Below, in pieces: positions 43,363 through 52,565 of a stretch of 64,000 nt of DNA (within the stretch, counting starts at the first letter, position 1; the number at the start of each line of letters is the position of its first letter). The notes under the pieces were generated by a model. It had not been told where the DNA came from and did no database searches. It was given only the letters and a program-made list of their open reading frames with translations. The DNA comes from Streptomyces pseudovenezuelae (lineage in GTDB: Bacteria > Actinomycetota > Actinomycetes > Streptomycetales > Streptomycetaceae), in NCBI RefSeq assembly GCF_001513955.1, contig NZ_KQ948151.1, positions 381,271 to 445,270 of the forward strand. The letters are read 5' to 3'. The position numbers were made by a program, and so were the translations under genes.

Positions 43363-44418
43363 ATGACGAGTGCAGCCCTCCGCAGTAGGGCATGGAAACT
43401 GCTGGAGATGGCCACGACACCACTGCTGCCGTCGGACTACCTCGACCTGGTCAGCCCGCTGCGTGCGGGCGCTGACCTGCGGGGGCGCATCGAGGCCGTG
43501 CACCCCGAGACGAGTGACGCCGCGACCATCGTGATCAGGCCGGGACGGGGCTGGCGCGGCCACAAGGCCGGCCAGTACGTGCGGATCGGCGTCGACGTCG
43601 ACGGGGTGCGCCTGTGGCGTGCCTACTCGGTCACCTCACCGGCAAACCGCCGGGACGGCCGCGTCACGATCACCGTGAAGGCGATCCCGGACGGCAAGGT
43701 CAGCAACCACCTGGTCCGCAGGGCGAAACCGGGCACGCTGATCCAGCTCGACCAGGCGACCGGTGACTTCGTACTGCCGGAGGCCAGGCCCGCCAAGGTG
43801 CTCTACCTCACGGCCGGCAGCGGCATCACGCCCGTGATGGGCATGCTGCGCGACACCGAGTTCAACGACGTCGCCATGGTCCACTGCGCGCCGAAGCCGC
43901 AGGACGTGATCTTCCGCAACGAACTGCACGAGCTGGTCGCGGACAAGAAGCTGCAGCTCACCGAGGTGCACACCGAGACCGACGGCGTGCTCGACATCGC
44001 CCGTCTCGACGAACTCGTGCCCGACTGGGCCGAGCGCGAGACCTGGGCGTGCGGGCCCACGGGCCTGCTCGACGCCGCCGAAAAGCACTGGAGCGAGCAC
44101 GGCGTACCGGAGCGCCTGCACATCGAACGCTTCCGCCCCAGCATCGTCGTCGCCGGTGACGGCGGCGAGGTCACGTTCAGCACCACCGGCAAGACCGTCG
44201 ACGCCGACGGCGCCACGCCGTTGCTGGACGTCGGCGAGGAGGCGGGCGTACTCATGCCCTCCGGGTGCCGTATGGGCATCTGCTTCGGCTGCGTCTCGCC
44301 GCTCAAGGCGGGCGCCGTCCGCGACCTGCGCACCGGCGAGATCACCGAGGCCGAGCCGGGCGTCCTCATCCAGACCTGCGTGTCCGCCGCTGCGGGCCCC
44401 TGCGACATCGAACGGTAG
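43363..44418 (+). CDS. Ferredoxin/flavin reductase with 2Fe-2S domain, electron donor for the desaturase
   Basis: 351 residues with three modules in order: FAD domain (RAYSVTSPANRRDGRVTITV, the R-x-Y-S site), NAD(P) domain (YLTAGSGITPVMGML, CGPTGLLDAAEKHW) and a C-terminal plant-type 2Fe-2S ferredoxin domain (CRMGICFGC and a later TCVS). It passes electrons from NAD(P)H through FAD to the iron-sulfur cluster and then, by inference, to the desaturase encoded 8 bp downstream. ATG at 43363 follows GGAG closely. Likely controlled by the divergent PucR regulator. Confidence 0.95.
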   Translation: MTSAALRSRAWKLLEMATTPLLPSDYLDLVSPLRAGADLRGRIEAVHPETSDAATIVIRPGRGWRGHKAGQYVRIGVDVDGVRLWRAYSVTSPANRRDGRVTITVKAIPDGKVSNHLVRRAKPGTLIQLDQATGDFVLPEARPAKVLYLTAGSGITPVMGMLRDTEFNDVAMVHCAPKPQDVIFRNELHELVADKKLQLTEVHTETDGVLDIARLDELVPDWAERETWACGPTGLLDAAEKHWSEHGVPERLHIERFRPSIVVAGDGGEVTFSTTGKTVDADGATPLLDVGEEAGVLMPSGCRMGICFGCVSPLKAGAVRDLRTGEITEAEPGVLIQTCVSAAAGPCDIER

Positions 44419-44425
44419 GAGCACT

Positions 44426-45544
44426 TTGACCGCCATCGACCCCACTGCCCACCTGACCGCGGAGCAGATCGAGGAGCTCGGCCGCGAGCTCGACGCCATC
44501 CGTGACGAGGTGATCGCCGGCCGCGGCGAGCAGGACGCCGCCTACATCCGCAAGGTCATCTCGGCGCAGCGCAAGCTCGAACTGGTCAGCAGGGGTGTGC
44601 TGCTGTTCTCGATGTTCCCGCCCGCGTGGCTGATCGGCACCGCCGGTCTGTCCGTGGCGAAGATCATGGACAACATGGAGATCGGTCACAACATCCTGCA
44701 CGGCCAGTGGGACTGGATGCGGGACCCGAAGATCCACTCCACCACCTGGGAGTGGGACCACGTCTCGCCGTCCGAGCAGTGGAAGCACTCGCACAACGAG
44801 CTGCACCACACGTACACCAACGTGATCGGCAAGGACAACGACCTCGGCTACGGCATCATGCGCGTCGACGAGGACCAGAAGTGGCACCCGTTCCACCTCG
44901 GCCAGCCGCTGTGGAACTTCATCAACGCGTGCTTCTTCGAGTACGGCATCGCAGCGTACGACCTGGAGCTCGGCAAGAACCTGAACAAGCGCCGCCGCAA
45001 GAACCCGGAGTTCCGCGCGCAGGCCAGGGCCGTCGGCCGCAAGATCCGCAAGCAGGTGCTCAAGGACTACGTGATCCACCCGCTGCTGTCGGGCCCGTCG
45101 TTCCTCCCCACGCTCGCCGCCACGTTCACCGCGAACCTGGTCCGCAACATCTGGTCCCACTCGGTGATCATGTGCGGGCACTTCCCCGAGGGCGTCCAGG
45201 TCTTCGAGCGCCGGTCGATCAAGGGCGAGACGCGCGGCCAGTGGTACCTGCGCCAGATGATGGGCTCGGCGAACATCAGCGGCAGCAAGGCCATGCACTT
45301 CATGACCGGCAACCTGTCGCACCAGATCGAGCACCACCTGTTCCCGGACCTGCCGAGCAACCGGTACGCCGAGGTCGCCGTGAAGGTGCGCGCGCTGTTC
45401 GAGAAGTACGAGCTGGAGTACGTGACCGGGCCGCTGCCCAAGCAGGTCTTCTCCGCCTGGCACAAGGTCTTCCGGCTCTCCCTGCCGAACAAGAAGCCCA
45501 AGGTCGAAACGCCGGTCCGCGAGAAGGAGCTCCTCGCGGCCTGA
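44426..45544 (+). CDS. Membrane acyl-lipid/acyl-CoA fatty-acid desaturase
   Basis: 372 residues with the three His boxes of membrane di-iron desaturases: GHNILHG, HSHNELHHTYTN and GNLSHQIEHHLFP, and membrane segments around LFSMFPPAWLIGTAGLS and FINACFFEYGIAAYDL plus LPTLAATFTANLVRNIWS. The C-terminal third is basic. It should introduce a double bond into membrane lipid acyl chains using electrons from the reductase upstream. Regiospecificity is not predictable. TTG start at 44426, with AGGAG seven bases upstream; it begins eight bases after the reductase stop and is cotranscribed. Confidence 0.93.
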   Translation: MTAIDPTAHLTAEQIEELGRELDAIRDEVIAGRGEQDAAYIRKVISAQRKLELVSRGVLLFSMFPPAWLIGTAGLSVAKIMDNMEIGHNILHGQWDWMRDPKIHSTTWEWDHVSPSEQWKHSHNELHHTYTNVIGKDNDLGYGIMRVDEDQKWHPFHLGQPLWNFINACFFEYGIAAYDLELGKNLNKRRRKNPEFRAQARAVGRKIRKQVLKDYVIHPLLSGPSFLPTLAATFTANLVRNIWSHSVIMCGHFPEGVQVFERRSIKGETRGQWYLRQMMGSANISGSKAMHFMTGNLSHQIEHHLFPDLPSNRYAEVAVKVRALFEKYELEYVTGPLPKQVFSAWHKVFRLSLPNKKPKVETPVREKELLAA

Positions 45545-45690
45545 GCCGCCTACGGCCCTCTACCGCGCTCTACCGCCCCCTACCGCCCTCTGCGCTCAGG
45601 CGCGCATCGTGTGGGGCACTCGTCACCCTCCCGAAGTCAGCGGGCGGCGGGCGCGACACCCACCGTGCGCGCCTGCCGCATCGTGGCCCT

Positions 45691-46056
45691 TCAGCCCCGC
45701 GGTGCCACGCGGATACGGTTCCCGTCAGGATCGGCTGCGAGGAAGGTCAGGCCGAAGCCCAGGTCATGGGGCTCGCGCAGGATCGTGACGCCCTTGGACT
45801 GCCACCGCGTGAAGATCGCGTCGAGCTCGTCGGGTCCGTCGTCGATGGCCAGGCACACCTCACTGGTACGCGGGACGTCCGGTGACAGATCCTCGAACTG
45901 GCCGGACCACAGACCGAGGTCGGCGCTTGGCCCGAGGTCGAAGGTGATGTATCCCGGAGTCTCGAACGAGGGGCTCATGCCGAGGAGATCGCCGTAGAAG
46001 CGAGCTGCGGCTGGAGCGTCGCTCACATAGACGATGGACACGACGGATGTGGTCAT
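45691..46056 (-). CDS. VOC-family (glyoxalase/bleomycin-resistance) protein
   Basis: 121 residues with two short VOC modules: SIVYVSDAPAAARFYGDLLG, FDLGPSADLGLWSG and the second module VCLAIDDGPDELDAIFTRW closing FLAADPDGNRIRV. Metal-binding residues are not all identifiable. ATG at 46056, divergent from a WYL-domain regulator 105 bp away, which may control it. Confidence 0.75.
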   Translation of the reverse strand: MTTSVVSIVYVSDAPAAARFYGDLLGMSPSFETPGYITFDLGPSADLGLWSGQFEDLSPDVPRTSEVCLAIDDGPDELDAIFTRWQSKGVTILREPHDLGFGLTFLAADPDGNRIRVAPRG

Positions 46057-46162
46057 GGTTGTTCCTTCTCGCAGGTCGTAGGCCTAAGCCGTAGGTACGC
46101 AGCCGCCAGCCTGACCGGGATATACGACGCATCGTGTCGCAATTTCCTGGAAAACTTGCCGG

Positions 46163-47125
46163 GTGACCCCAGACCGCTTCTTCTCCCTGATGCTGCTCCT
46201 CGCCTCAAGGGACGCCGTGACCACACAGGAGCTCGCCTCGGCGCTCGGGGTGTCCCTCCGGACCGTCACCCGGGACCTCAACTGGCTCCGCGACGCCGGT
46301 CTGCCGGTGACCGCACAGCGGGGCCGCCTCGGTGGAGTGACCATGCTTCCCGGGTCCGGGCCCGACCTCACACGCCTGACACCGGGCGAGCGTGATCATC
46401 TGTCGCTCACCGGTCTGGATGAGAAGCAACGTACGGAGCTCGACGCATCCGTCGAAAGCCGGCGCGCGCTCTCCAAGATCGGCGCCGCACGGCCACGTCA
46501 GCATCATGAGCTCCTGCCGCTCACCGAAGTGGTGCACGTGGACAGCCGTCCCTGGCTCCAGGCCCGTGCTTCCGGCACGACTCCGGCTGATCTGATCGAC
46601 CCGGTGCGGCGGAGGCGCCGGCTTCGGATCGAGTACGACAGCCCACGCGAGCCCTGCCCACGCGACCTGGTCGTGGATCCCTACGGGCTGTTCGCCAAGG
46701 CCGGCATCTGGTACCTCGTCGCCGACCGTGCGGGGGTGCCACGGCTGTACCGACTCGAACGGATCACGGCGTGGAAAGAAGTCGACCGGCCCCGACGGAT
46801 CCGCGAGACCGAGACCCTGGCCACCGTCGCTGCGGCGCTCGTTGATCAGTGGGAACACGACCATGCGCTGGAGGTCAGCGCCACCATCGACCGGACCCAG
46901 ATCGAGCGAGCGCGACGGATCTTCGGTCAACGACTCGTCCTGGCCGAGCATCAGGATTCCGCCACCGGCCACAGGGTGACGATCCGCTTCCCGCACCTGG
47001 AGGACGTGCGAGCACTGCTGCCGTTCGGGAGCGCCATCACTGTGCACGGCCCCACCGAAGCCAGGGCTCACCTCCACGACCTCGTCACCAGCCTTGCCCG
47101 CCACTATGCGCCGCCGGCAGCGTGA
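46163..47125 (+). CDS. WYL-domain (YafY-type) transcriptional regulator
   Basis: 320 residues: an N-terminal HTH_11 (FSLMLLLASRDAVTTQELAS, ALGVSLRTVTRDLNWLRDAG), then the WYL domain (DPYGLFAKAGIWYLVADRAG, VPRLYRLERITAW) and a C-terminal dimerisation extension. GTG at 46163. WYL proteins commonly sense nucleotides, nucleic acid ends or small ligands; in this context, divergent from a VOC gene, the likely target is that gene. Confidence 0.85.
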   Translation: MTPDRFFSLMLLLASRDAVTTQELASALGVSLRTVTRDLNWLRDAGLPVTAQRGRLGGVTMLPGSGPDLTRLTPGERDHLSLTGLDEKQRTELDASVESRRALSKIGAARPRQHHELLPLTEVVHVDSRPWLQARASGTTPADLIDPVRRRRRLRIEYDSPREPCPRDLVVDPYGLFAKAGIWYLVADRAGVPRLYRLERITAWKEVDRPRRIRETETLATVAAALVDQWEHDHALEVSATIDRTQIERARRIFGQRLVLAEHQDSATGHRVTIRFPHLEDVRALLPFGSAITVHGPTEARAHLHDLVTSLARHYAPPAA

Positions 47126-47286
47126 GCCGTACGCCGAACAGGTCCGCCTGACAGCAGAGGTGGCGGCAACCGTCCCGCCACGAAACCTTGCGCCGAAGGT
47201 CGACGGGCGAGCCGTTGTTGGACATTCTTTCAACAAGGATGTCCCCAGCGACGCAAGGGACAGCTGCATCCGGGGTGGTGATCGGT

Positions 47287-48819
47287 GTGAACGACGACGG
47301 CACCCGCGCCGAGCCGCCCGGAGCCACCGGAGCCACGGTGTCGTGCGCGTCCGACGCCGCGTCCCGGCGTGCCCTGGCCCATGGGCAGGAACTGCTGCGC
47401 GACGGCCCCGTGGCGGATGCCTGCTCGGCGCTGCTCCGCGCCGCCGCCGGGCTGCGTGAGACGGACCCCGTCGCGACCCGCCGCGCCCTGCTGGCAGCGG
47501 CGTCGGCGGCCTGGTCGGCCGGTGACCATGACAGCTACCGGCGTATCTTCGCGGTGGGTCCCTGTCCCGTGTGCGGTGCGGGCCGCGCATGCACGCCGTG
47601 CGCGCCGGGGTGTCCCGAGGCCGCGTGGAGGGACCACCGGATCGGGATGAGCGCGGTGGCGGAGGGTGACTTCCAACGGGCCGTCGCGGTCCTGGAGCCC
47701 CGGTTGCACCGGATCACGCCCCGGGCGGAGACGGACGAGCTCTGCGACGCCGGCAGTGTGGCCCTCCTGCTGGGCCGACTCCCCCTCGCACGACGGCTCC
47801 TGAGCCTCGCCCTGGCGTCCGCGCGCTCAGCGGGAGCGGAGACCGCGGTGCCGGGCATCATCGCGCACCTGGCCTGCGCCGAGCTGCGGGAAGGCCGCCA
47901 CCTACAGGCCCGCGCCCACGCGGAGGAAGGGCTGGTGCTCGCGCGCAGGCTCGGGCAGCGCAACGTCGCCGCCGACCTGTCGGCCGTACGCGCGCTCGTG
48001 GTGTCCATCGCGGGTGACCTGCCCGCGGTCCGTGACCAGGTCGCGGAGGTCCTGGCCGTCGCTCAGCCGCATGGGCTGGCCCAGGCCGTGTTTCTCGCCG
48101 AATGGGCCCAGGCGCGTGCCGAGTTGGGGGCGGGCAAGGTCGAGCGGGCGGCCGCCCGGCTGGCCCCGCTGGTCCAACCCGGCGCCCGGCAGGGCCATTT
48201 CGGGCTGTGGTTCCTGGCCGTGCCGTGCTTCGTCGAGGCCTGTGTCCTGTCCGACCGGGCCCTCGACGCGCCGGAGATGGTCGACCTGTTCGCCGTCTGG
48301 GCGGATCTCGGCGCCGACCCGCAGGCCCCGGCACAGCTGGCGCGCTGCCGCGCACTTCTCGCGCCCGCGGACCGCAGCGAGGAGCTCTACCGCACCGCGC
48401 TCGCCCACCATGAGCAGGCGCCAGGTCCGTACGAGCACGCGCGCACCCATCTGGCTTTCGGGATGTGGCTACGGCGCCGGCGGCGGCCCACCGAGGCGCG
48501 GGCCCAGTTGCGTGCCGCGCTGATGGGCTTCGAACACTGCGGCGCGCTGCTGTGGACCAGACGGGCCGGCGCGGAACTGCGGGCGGCCGGCGAGGTGACC
48601 GGGACCGGAGAGGCGGGACTGTTGTCCGCGCTCACACCGCAGCAGGTGCGCATAGCGCGGGATGTGGCGCGCGGCGCGACGAACAAGGAGATCGCCGCTG
48701 AGCTGTCCATCAGCATCCGGACCGTCGAGTACCACCTGCGCAACGTCTTCGCGCAGCTGGGCGTCCGGTCGCGCACCGGCCTCGCGCACCTGCTGACCAA
48801 CATCGACGTACACCGCTGA
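47287..48819 (+). CDS. LuxR-type regulator, TPR/LAL-like without the N-terminal ATPase
   Basis: 510 residues. A C-terminal LuxR HTH (ALTPQQVRIARDVARGATNK, EIAAELSISIRTVEYHLRNV, FAQLGVRSRTGLAHLL) is joined to a helical, TPR-like N-terminal region with Ala-rich repeats. The P-loop of large LAL regulators is absent, so it looks like the C-terminal half of such a protein or an independent TPR-LuxR. Four Cys in the first 110 residues (CPVCGAGRACTPCAPGCPE) suggest a small Zn-finger-like loop, which is unusual. GTG at 47287 is used; an ATG at 47239 is possible. No direct neighbour on the same strand except the polyester hydrolase 210 bp on. Confidence 0.8.
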   Translation: MNDDGTRAEPPGATGATVSCASDAASRRALAHGQELLRDGPVADACSALLRAAAGLRETDPVATRRALLAAASAAWSAGDHDSYRRIFAVGPCPVCGAGRACTPCAPGCPEAAWRDHRIGMSAVAEGDFQRAVAVLEPRLHRITPRAETDELCDAGSVALLLGRLPLARRLLSLALASARSAGAETAVPGIIAHLACAELREGRHLQARAHAEEGLVLARRLGQRNVAADLSAVRALVVSIAGDLPAVRDQVAEVLAVAQPHGLAQAVFLAEWAQARAELGAGKVERAAARLAPLVQPGARQGHFGLWFLAVPCFVEACVLSDRALDAPEMVDLFAVWADLGADPQAPAQLARCRALLAPADRSEELYRTALAHHEQAPGPYEHARTHLAFGMWLRRRRRPTEARAQLRAALMGFEHCGALLWTRRAGAELRAAGEVTGTGEAGLLSALTPQQVRIARDVARGATNKEIAAELSISIRTVEYHLRNVFAQLGVRSRTGLAHLLTNIDVHR

Positions 48820-49027
48820 GACCGGTGATCCTCCCGTGCGGGGTGGTGCGTGTGGAGCCGGCCTGGCGCATGACTGGTGATTCCACGGATGACTGACTTT
48901 TGGTCAGCTCCTACGTTGTTGCCCGCCGGATGACTCGTGTCACGTCCACGGGCTCGACGCCGCCCCTCCCCCGGCGGTCCCCGTCAGGCCCGAAGGCGCC
49001 GGAACCCTCACACCCGAAGGAGCCGCG

Positions 49028-49960
49028 ATGAACGACGCCCCAGAGACCTCCCGTCCCACGCGCACCCCGCACCGTCACCGGCGCCGCCGTTTCGGACGCC
49101 TCGGCTCCGGCCTCGCCACGGCCGCCGCACTCGTCGGCCTGCTGACCTCGCTGACCGGCGGAGCCCAGGCGGCCGACAACCCGTACGAGCGGGGCCCCGC
49201 GCCGACCACGGCGAGCATCGAGGCCGCCAGAGGCCCCTACGCCGTGTCGCAGACCAGCGTGTCGCGACTCGCGGTGAGCGGGTTCGGCGGCGGCACCGTC
49301 TACTACCCCACGAGTACTGCCGACGGGACGTTCGGGGCGGTCGCGGTGTCACCGGGGTTCACCGCCTATCAGTCCTCGATCGCCTGGCTCGGCCCACGGC
49401 TCGCCTCCCAGGGCTTCGTCGTCTTCACGATCGACACGCTGACCACCTCCGACCAACCGGACAGTCGCGGAACGCAGTTGCTGGCCGCACTGGACTATCT
49501 GGTGGAGCGCAGCACGGTCCGCAGCCGCATCGACGCCGGACGCCTCGGAGTGATGGGCCACTCCATGGGTGGCGGCGGCACCCTCGAAGCGGCCAAGTCC
49601 CGCCCCTCGCTTCAGGCCGCCATCCCGCTGACCGGCTGGAACCTGGACAAGACCTGGCCGGAGATCACGACTCCCACCCTGGTCATCGGCGCCGACGGTG
49701 ACACCGTCGCGCCCGTGGCCACGCACTCCGAACCGTTCTACGCGAGCCTGCCCTCCTCCACCGACCGCGCCTACGTCGAACTGCGGGGCGCGACCCACTT
49801 CACGCCGAACTCGTCCAACACGACGATCGCGAAGTACAGCATTTCCTGGCTGAAGCGGTTCATCGACAACGACACCCGCTACGAGCAGTTCCTCTGCCCG
49901 CTCCCGGCCGTCAGCCTCACGATCGCCGAGTCCCGGGGCAACTGCCCGCACACCTCCTGA
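49028..49960 (+). CDS. Secreted cutinase/PET-hydrolase-type polyester hydrolase
   Basis: 310 residues with an arginine-rich Tat-like leader (RHRRRRFGRLGSGLATAAAL ending TGGAQAAD near 50). The mature part follows the Thermobifida cutinase and Streptomyces LipA/exfoliatus lipase pattern almost residue by residue: NPYERGPAPTTASIEAARGP, GGGTVYYPT, SPGFTAYQSSIAWLG, VVFTIDTLTTSDQPDSRG, the elbow GVMGHSMGGGGTL (Ser179), Asp225 in GADGDTVAPVATHSEPFY and His257 in GATHFTPN, plus Trp204 in LTGWNLDK and a C-terminal disulfide. Such enzymes cut lipids, cutin and synthetic polyesters; activity on each is an inference. ATG at 49028 with AAGGAG six bases upstream. Single gene. Confidence 0.93.
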   Translation: MNDAPETSRPTRTPHRHRRRRFGRLGSGLATAAALVGLLTSLTGGAQAADNPYERGPAPTTASIEAARGPYAVSQTSVSRLAVSGFGGGTVYYPTSTADGTFGAVAVSPGFTAYQSSIAWLGPRLASQGFVVFTIDTLTTSDQPDSRGTQLLAALDYLVERSTVRSRIDAGRLGVMGHSMGGGGTLEAAKSRPSLQAAIPLTGWNLDKTWPEITTPTLVIGADGDTVAPVATHSEPFYASLPSSTDRAYVELRGATHFTPNSSNTTIAKYSISWLKRFIDNDTRYEQFLCPLPAVSLTIAESRGNCPHTS

Positions 49961-50136
49961 CACCGCCCCGGCCGGCCGGGGTCATCGCTCGGAACGCTGA
50001 CGCCGTCGTACGGCCTCCCCTGGCCGCGCGGCGGCGGCAGCGCGCACGTGCCCGGGCACGACGGGTTCGGACTGGAGAGGCAGCCGCCAAGCCCTTTACG
50101 AAACAGGTCGGTTGACCCGCGGCGCGCGTGCCGGCC

Positions 50137-50715
50137 TCACGCCGGATCGACCACCCTGCTCATGATCCACGCATGCTTGCCGACCTGACGACCGCGAGTG
50201 AACCCGAAGTCCTGGAGGAGTTCGACGGTCGCGCTGAACAGGAAGCGGCCCTGCGCCTCGCGCCCGTCGGTCACCTCCGAGATGGCTTCGACCAGGCCTC
50301 CTCCGGCTTGGGCGATCTGGTCGAGGGCGCCTTCCAGCGCTGCGCGCGCGATGCCCCGTCCGCGGTGCTTCCTGTCGACGTAGACGCAGGTGATCCGCCA
50401 GTCCGGCCGCGGCGGTGCGTCCTTGTCGTACGCCCGCCGGTGCTTGATGTCGGAGAGTTCCTCGGGGCTGCCGTACTGGCACCATCCCTGTGCGGTGCCG
50501 TGCTCGTCGAGGACGAGCGCGGCGTGGGCGCGGCCGGTCCGTACGAGGTCCTCTTTGGCCTCGCGGCGGCTGATCCCGTGCTGGCGGCACTCCGGGTGGT
50601 AGCTCATGCACCAACACCCGCCGTAGACACCGTTGTTGCGCTCGACGAGCTCGGCGAAGGCGTCCCAGGTGGAGGCGTCCAGAGGACGGACCCCGTACGG
50701 CCGGGGCTCAGGCAT
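50137..50715 (-). CDS. GNAT acetyltransferase
   Basis: 192 residues of one GNAT domain: VRPLDASTWDAFAELVERNN, WCMSYHPECRQHGISRREAK, then the acetyl-CoA signature RKHRGRGIARAALEGAL and GRFLFSATVELLQDFGF. Two Cys/His in GGCWCMSYHPECRQHG may form a metal site, as in some N-acetyltransferases. ATG at 50715 overlaps the end of the upstream hydrolase gene by eight bases, so the two are probably translationally linked. Confidence 0.8.
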   Translation of the reverse strand: MPEPRPYGVRPLDASTWDAFAELVERNNGVYGGCWCMSYHPECRQHGISRREAKEDLVRTGRAHAALVLDEHGTAQGWCQYGSPEELSDIKHRRAYDKDAPPRPDWRITCVYVDRKHRGRGIARAALEGALDQIAQAGGGLVEAISEVTDGREAQGRFLFSATVELLQDFGFTRGRQVGKHAWIMSRVVDPA

Positions 50716-51394
50716 CGGTGGCCGCCGCGGCCAGCAACCGGGCGAGTTCGACCGGCTTGGTGATCATCGGCCAGTGGCCCGAGTCGATGTCGACGAAGTC
50801 CACGTGCTCGGCGCGGGCGACCTCGGGCACGTCACCGGCGTCGATCCAGTCCCGGGCCTGGGCGGGGGTGAACTCGGGGCACACGAGCAGCATCGGGACG
50901 TCGAACCTCCGCTCGTCCTTCAGCCGCACCGTCCCCTTGGCCACCCGCTCGGGCACGGGGATCGCCGCCGAGGCGAAGCGGCTGCGCGCCTCCTCGTCGA
51001 GGTCGGCGGAGTCCGGTCCCTCGAACGGTTCCCAGCCGGGAAAGGGCATCACGCCGTCCTTCGCCTCGAAGAAGTCGGCGTACGGCTGCCCGTCGGCGGA
51101 CGGGAAGCCTCCGATGAGGGCCACCCCGGCGATCCGCTCCGGCCGCGCGTCGGCGGCGAGCCAGGCCAGGGTGGTGGCGGCGGAGTGCCCGACCACCAGG
51201 GGCTTGTCGGGCGCCGCGTCCACGGCGGCGAGCACCGTCGCCACCTGGTCCTCCAGGGTGGCGGATCCGGCTCCGTCACCCTGACCGGGCAGGGTGAGCG
51301 CCATAGGGCGATGGCCGAGTTCCTTGAGCACGGGCACGACGTCGTCCCAGGCGGATGCGTCGAGCCACAGGCCGGCGATGAGCAGGATGTCCAT
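50708..51394 (-). CDS. Alpha/beta hydrolase (Ser nucleophile)
   Basis: 228 residues of a small esterase/thioesterase-type fold: LLIAGLWLDASAWDDV, nucleophile elbow VVGHSAATTLAWLA, catalytic acid near MLLVCPEFTPAQARDWID and His in DSGHWPMITKPVEL. Function not predictable further. ATG at 51394, divergent from a WYL regulator 133 bp away and followed, with an 8-bp overlap, by the GNAT gene. Confidence 0.8.
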   Translation of the reverse strand: MDILLIAGLWLDASAWDDVVPVLKELGHRPMALTLPGQGDGAGSATLEDQVATVLAAVDAAPDKPLVVGHSAATTLAWLAADARPERIAGVALIGGFPSADGQPYADFFEAKDGVMPFPGWEPFEGPDSADLDEEARSRFASAAIPVPERVAKGTVRLKDERRFDVPMLLVCPEFTPAQARDWIDAGDVPEVARAEHVDFVDIDSGHWPMITKPVELARLLAAAATDA

Positions 51395-51477
51395 GGATCA
51401 GTTCTCTTTCCCGTGAAGCCCGTGAGGTCGAGGGGATCGTGAGATCGGTGAGATCGCTGGCATCACGCTACGACTGG

Positions 51478-51507
51478 TTCCGGACAATCCACTTCCGGTA
51501 CTTCCGG
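51478..51507. promoter_or_regulatory. Three TTCCGG direct repeats between hydrolase and WYL genes
   Basis: TTCCGG at 51478, 51493 and 51502 (spacings 15 and 9 bp) in the divergent gap. Candidate sites for the WYL regulator, since no better palindrome is present. Confidence 0.4.
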
Positions 51508-51527
51508 TGACCACCTAATCTGCTCGG

Positions 51528-52499
51528 GTGCCCACCGAGCTCAGCCCCACCGCGCGAGCCCTGCGCACCCTCGAGATCCTCCAGTCCCGTCCCGCGGGGG
51601 TGACGGCAGACGAGCTCGCCGCCTCTCTGGGGGTCACGGAACGGGCCGCGCGCCGCTATGTCGGGATTCTCCGCGAGGCGGGCATCCCCGTGCACTCGGC
51701 CCGGGGCCCCTACGGCGGGTACCGACTCGGGCGCGGGGCGCGGCTGCCGCCGGTCGTCTTCACCGAGCCCGAGGCCCTGGGCCTGGTGATGGCGGTCCTC
51801 GACGGTCAGCCGGCGGCCGCCGACCCCGATGCCGACGACCTCGTCGGTACGGCCCTGGGCAAGGTCATCCGCGCGTTGCCCGAGAGCGTCGGCCGGCAGG
51901 CGGCAGCCCTGCGCGAGCACGCGTCGGCGGCGCCCGACCGGCACGCGTCCCGTCCGGATCCCGCGCTCACGAGCAGACTCGTCGCGGCGAGCGCGGTACG
52001 ACGCCGCGTGCTGGTCACGTACCGCAGCGAGTCCGGCGACGAGTGGGAGGCCGAGGTGGACCCCTGGGCGGTCGTCGTCCGCTACGGCCGCTGGTACCTG
52101 CTGTGCCACTCGCACCGCGCGGACGCGATCCGCACCTACCGGATCGACCGTGTCCGCGCGGTCCGGGAGACCGCCCACGCGTTCGAGACGCCCGACGGCC
52201 TCGACCCGGTGGCAGCGCTGGAGGAGAACCTGGGCCAGGGGTGGGCGTTTCCGACGCGGGTCGTGTTCGACGCCCCGATGGCCGAGGTGCTGCCGTTGAT
52301 CCGCCCGCCCATGGGGCGGCTGGAACCGTCGGGAGAGGGGTGCGCGCTCGTCGGCAGCACGAGGAATCCGACGATGTACGCGCAGGAGTGGCTGGCGCAG
52401 CTGCCGCTCGCCTTCCGTGTCGAGGGCGGGCAGGAACTGCGCGCGGCGGTGGAAGTGCTCGCCACGCGTTTCACCGCCGCCGTGACGGACGAGCCCTGA
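51528..52499 (+). CDS. WYL-domain (YafY-type) transcriptional regulator
   Basis: 323 residues: HTH_11 (TLEILQSRPAGVTADELAAS, LGVTERAARRYVGILREAGI), then WYL (VEVDPWAVVVRYGRWYLLCH, RADAIRTYRIDRVRAVRETA) and an extended C-terminal domain. GTG at 51528. Divergent from the alpha/beta hydrolase-GNAT pair, its likely target, with TTCCGG repeats in the gap. A hairpin (52566-52597) lies between its end and the ribosomal-protein operon that converges on it. Confidence 0.85.
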   Translation: MPTELSPTARALRTLEILQSRPAGVTADELAASLGVTERAARRYVGILREAGIPVHSARGPYGGYRLGRGARLPPVVFTEPEALGLVMAVLDGQPAAADPDADDLVGTALGKVIRALPESVGRQAAALREHASAAPDRHASRPDPALTSRLVAASAVRRRVLVTYRSESGDEWEAEVDPWAVVVRYGRWYLLCHSHRADAIRTYRIDRVRAVRETAHAFETPDGLDPVAALEENLGQGWAFPTRVVFDAPMAEVLPLIRPPMGRLEPSGEGCALVGSTRNPTMYAQEWLAQLPLAFRVEGGQELRAAVEVLATRFTAAVTDEP

Positions 52500-52565
52500 G
52501 CGCGGTCCCGCGACCACGAACCGAGGGCGTCCGCCGCACCTGCCGATCGACCGCATGTCCGGCAT

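Noticed and set aside
44366..45463. Minus-strand frame opposite the desaturase
   Set aside because: His boxes and reductase linkage on the plus strand decide the coding strand.
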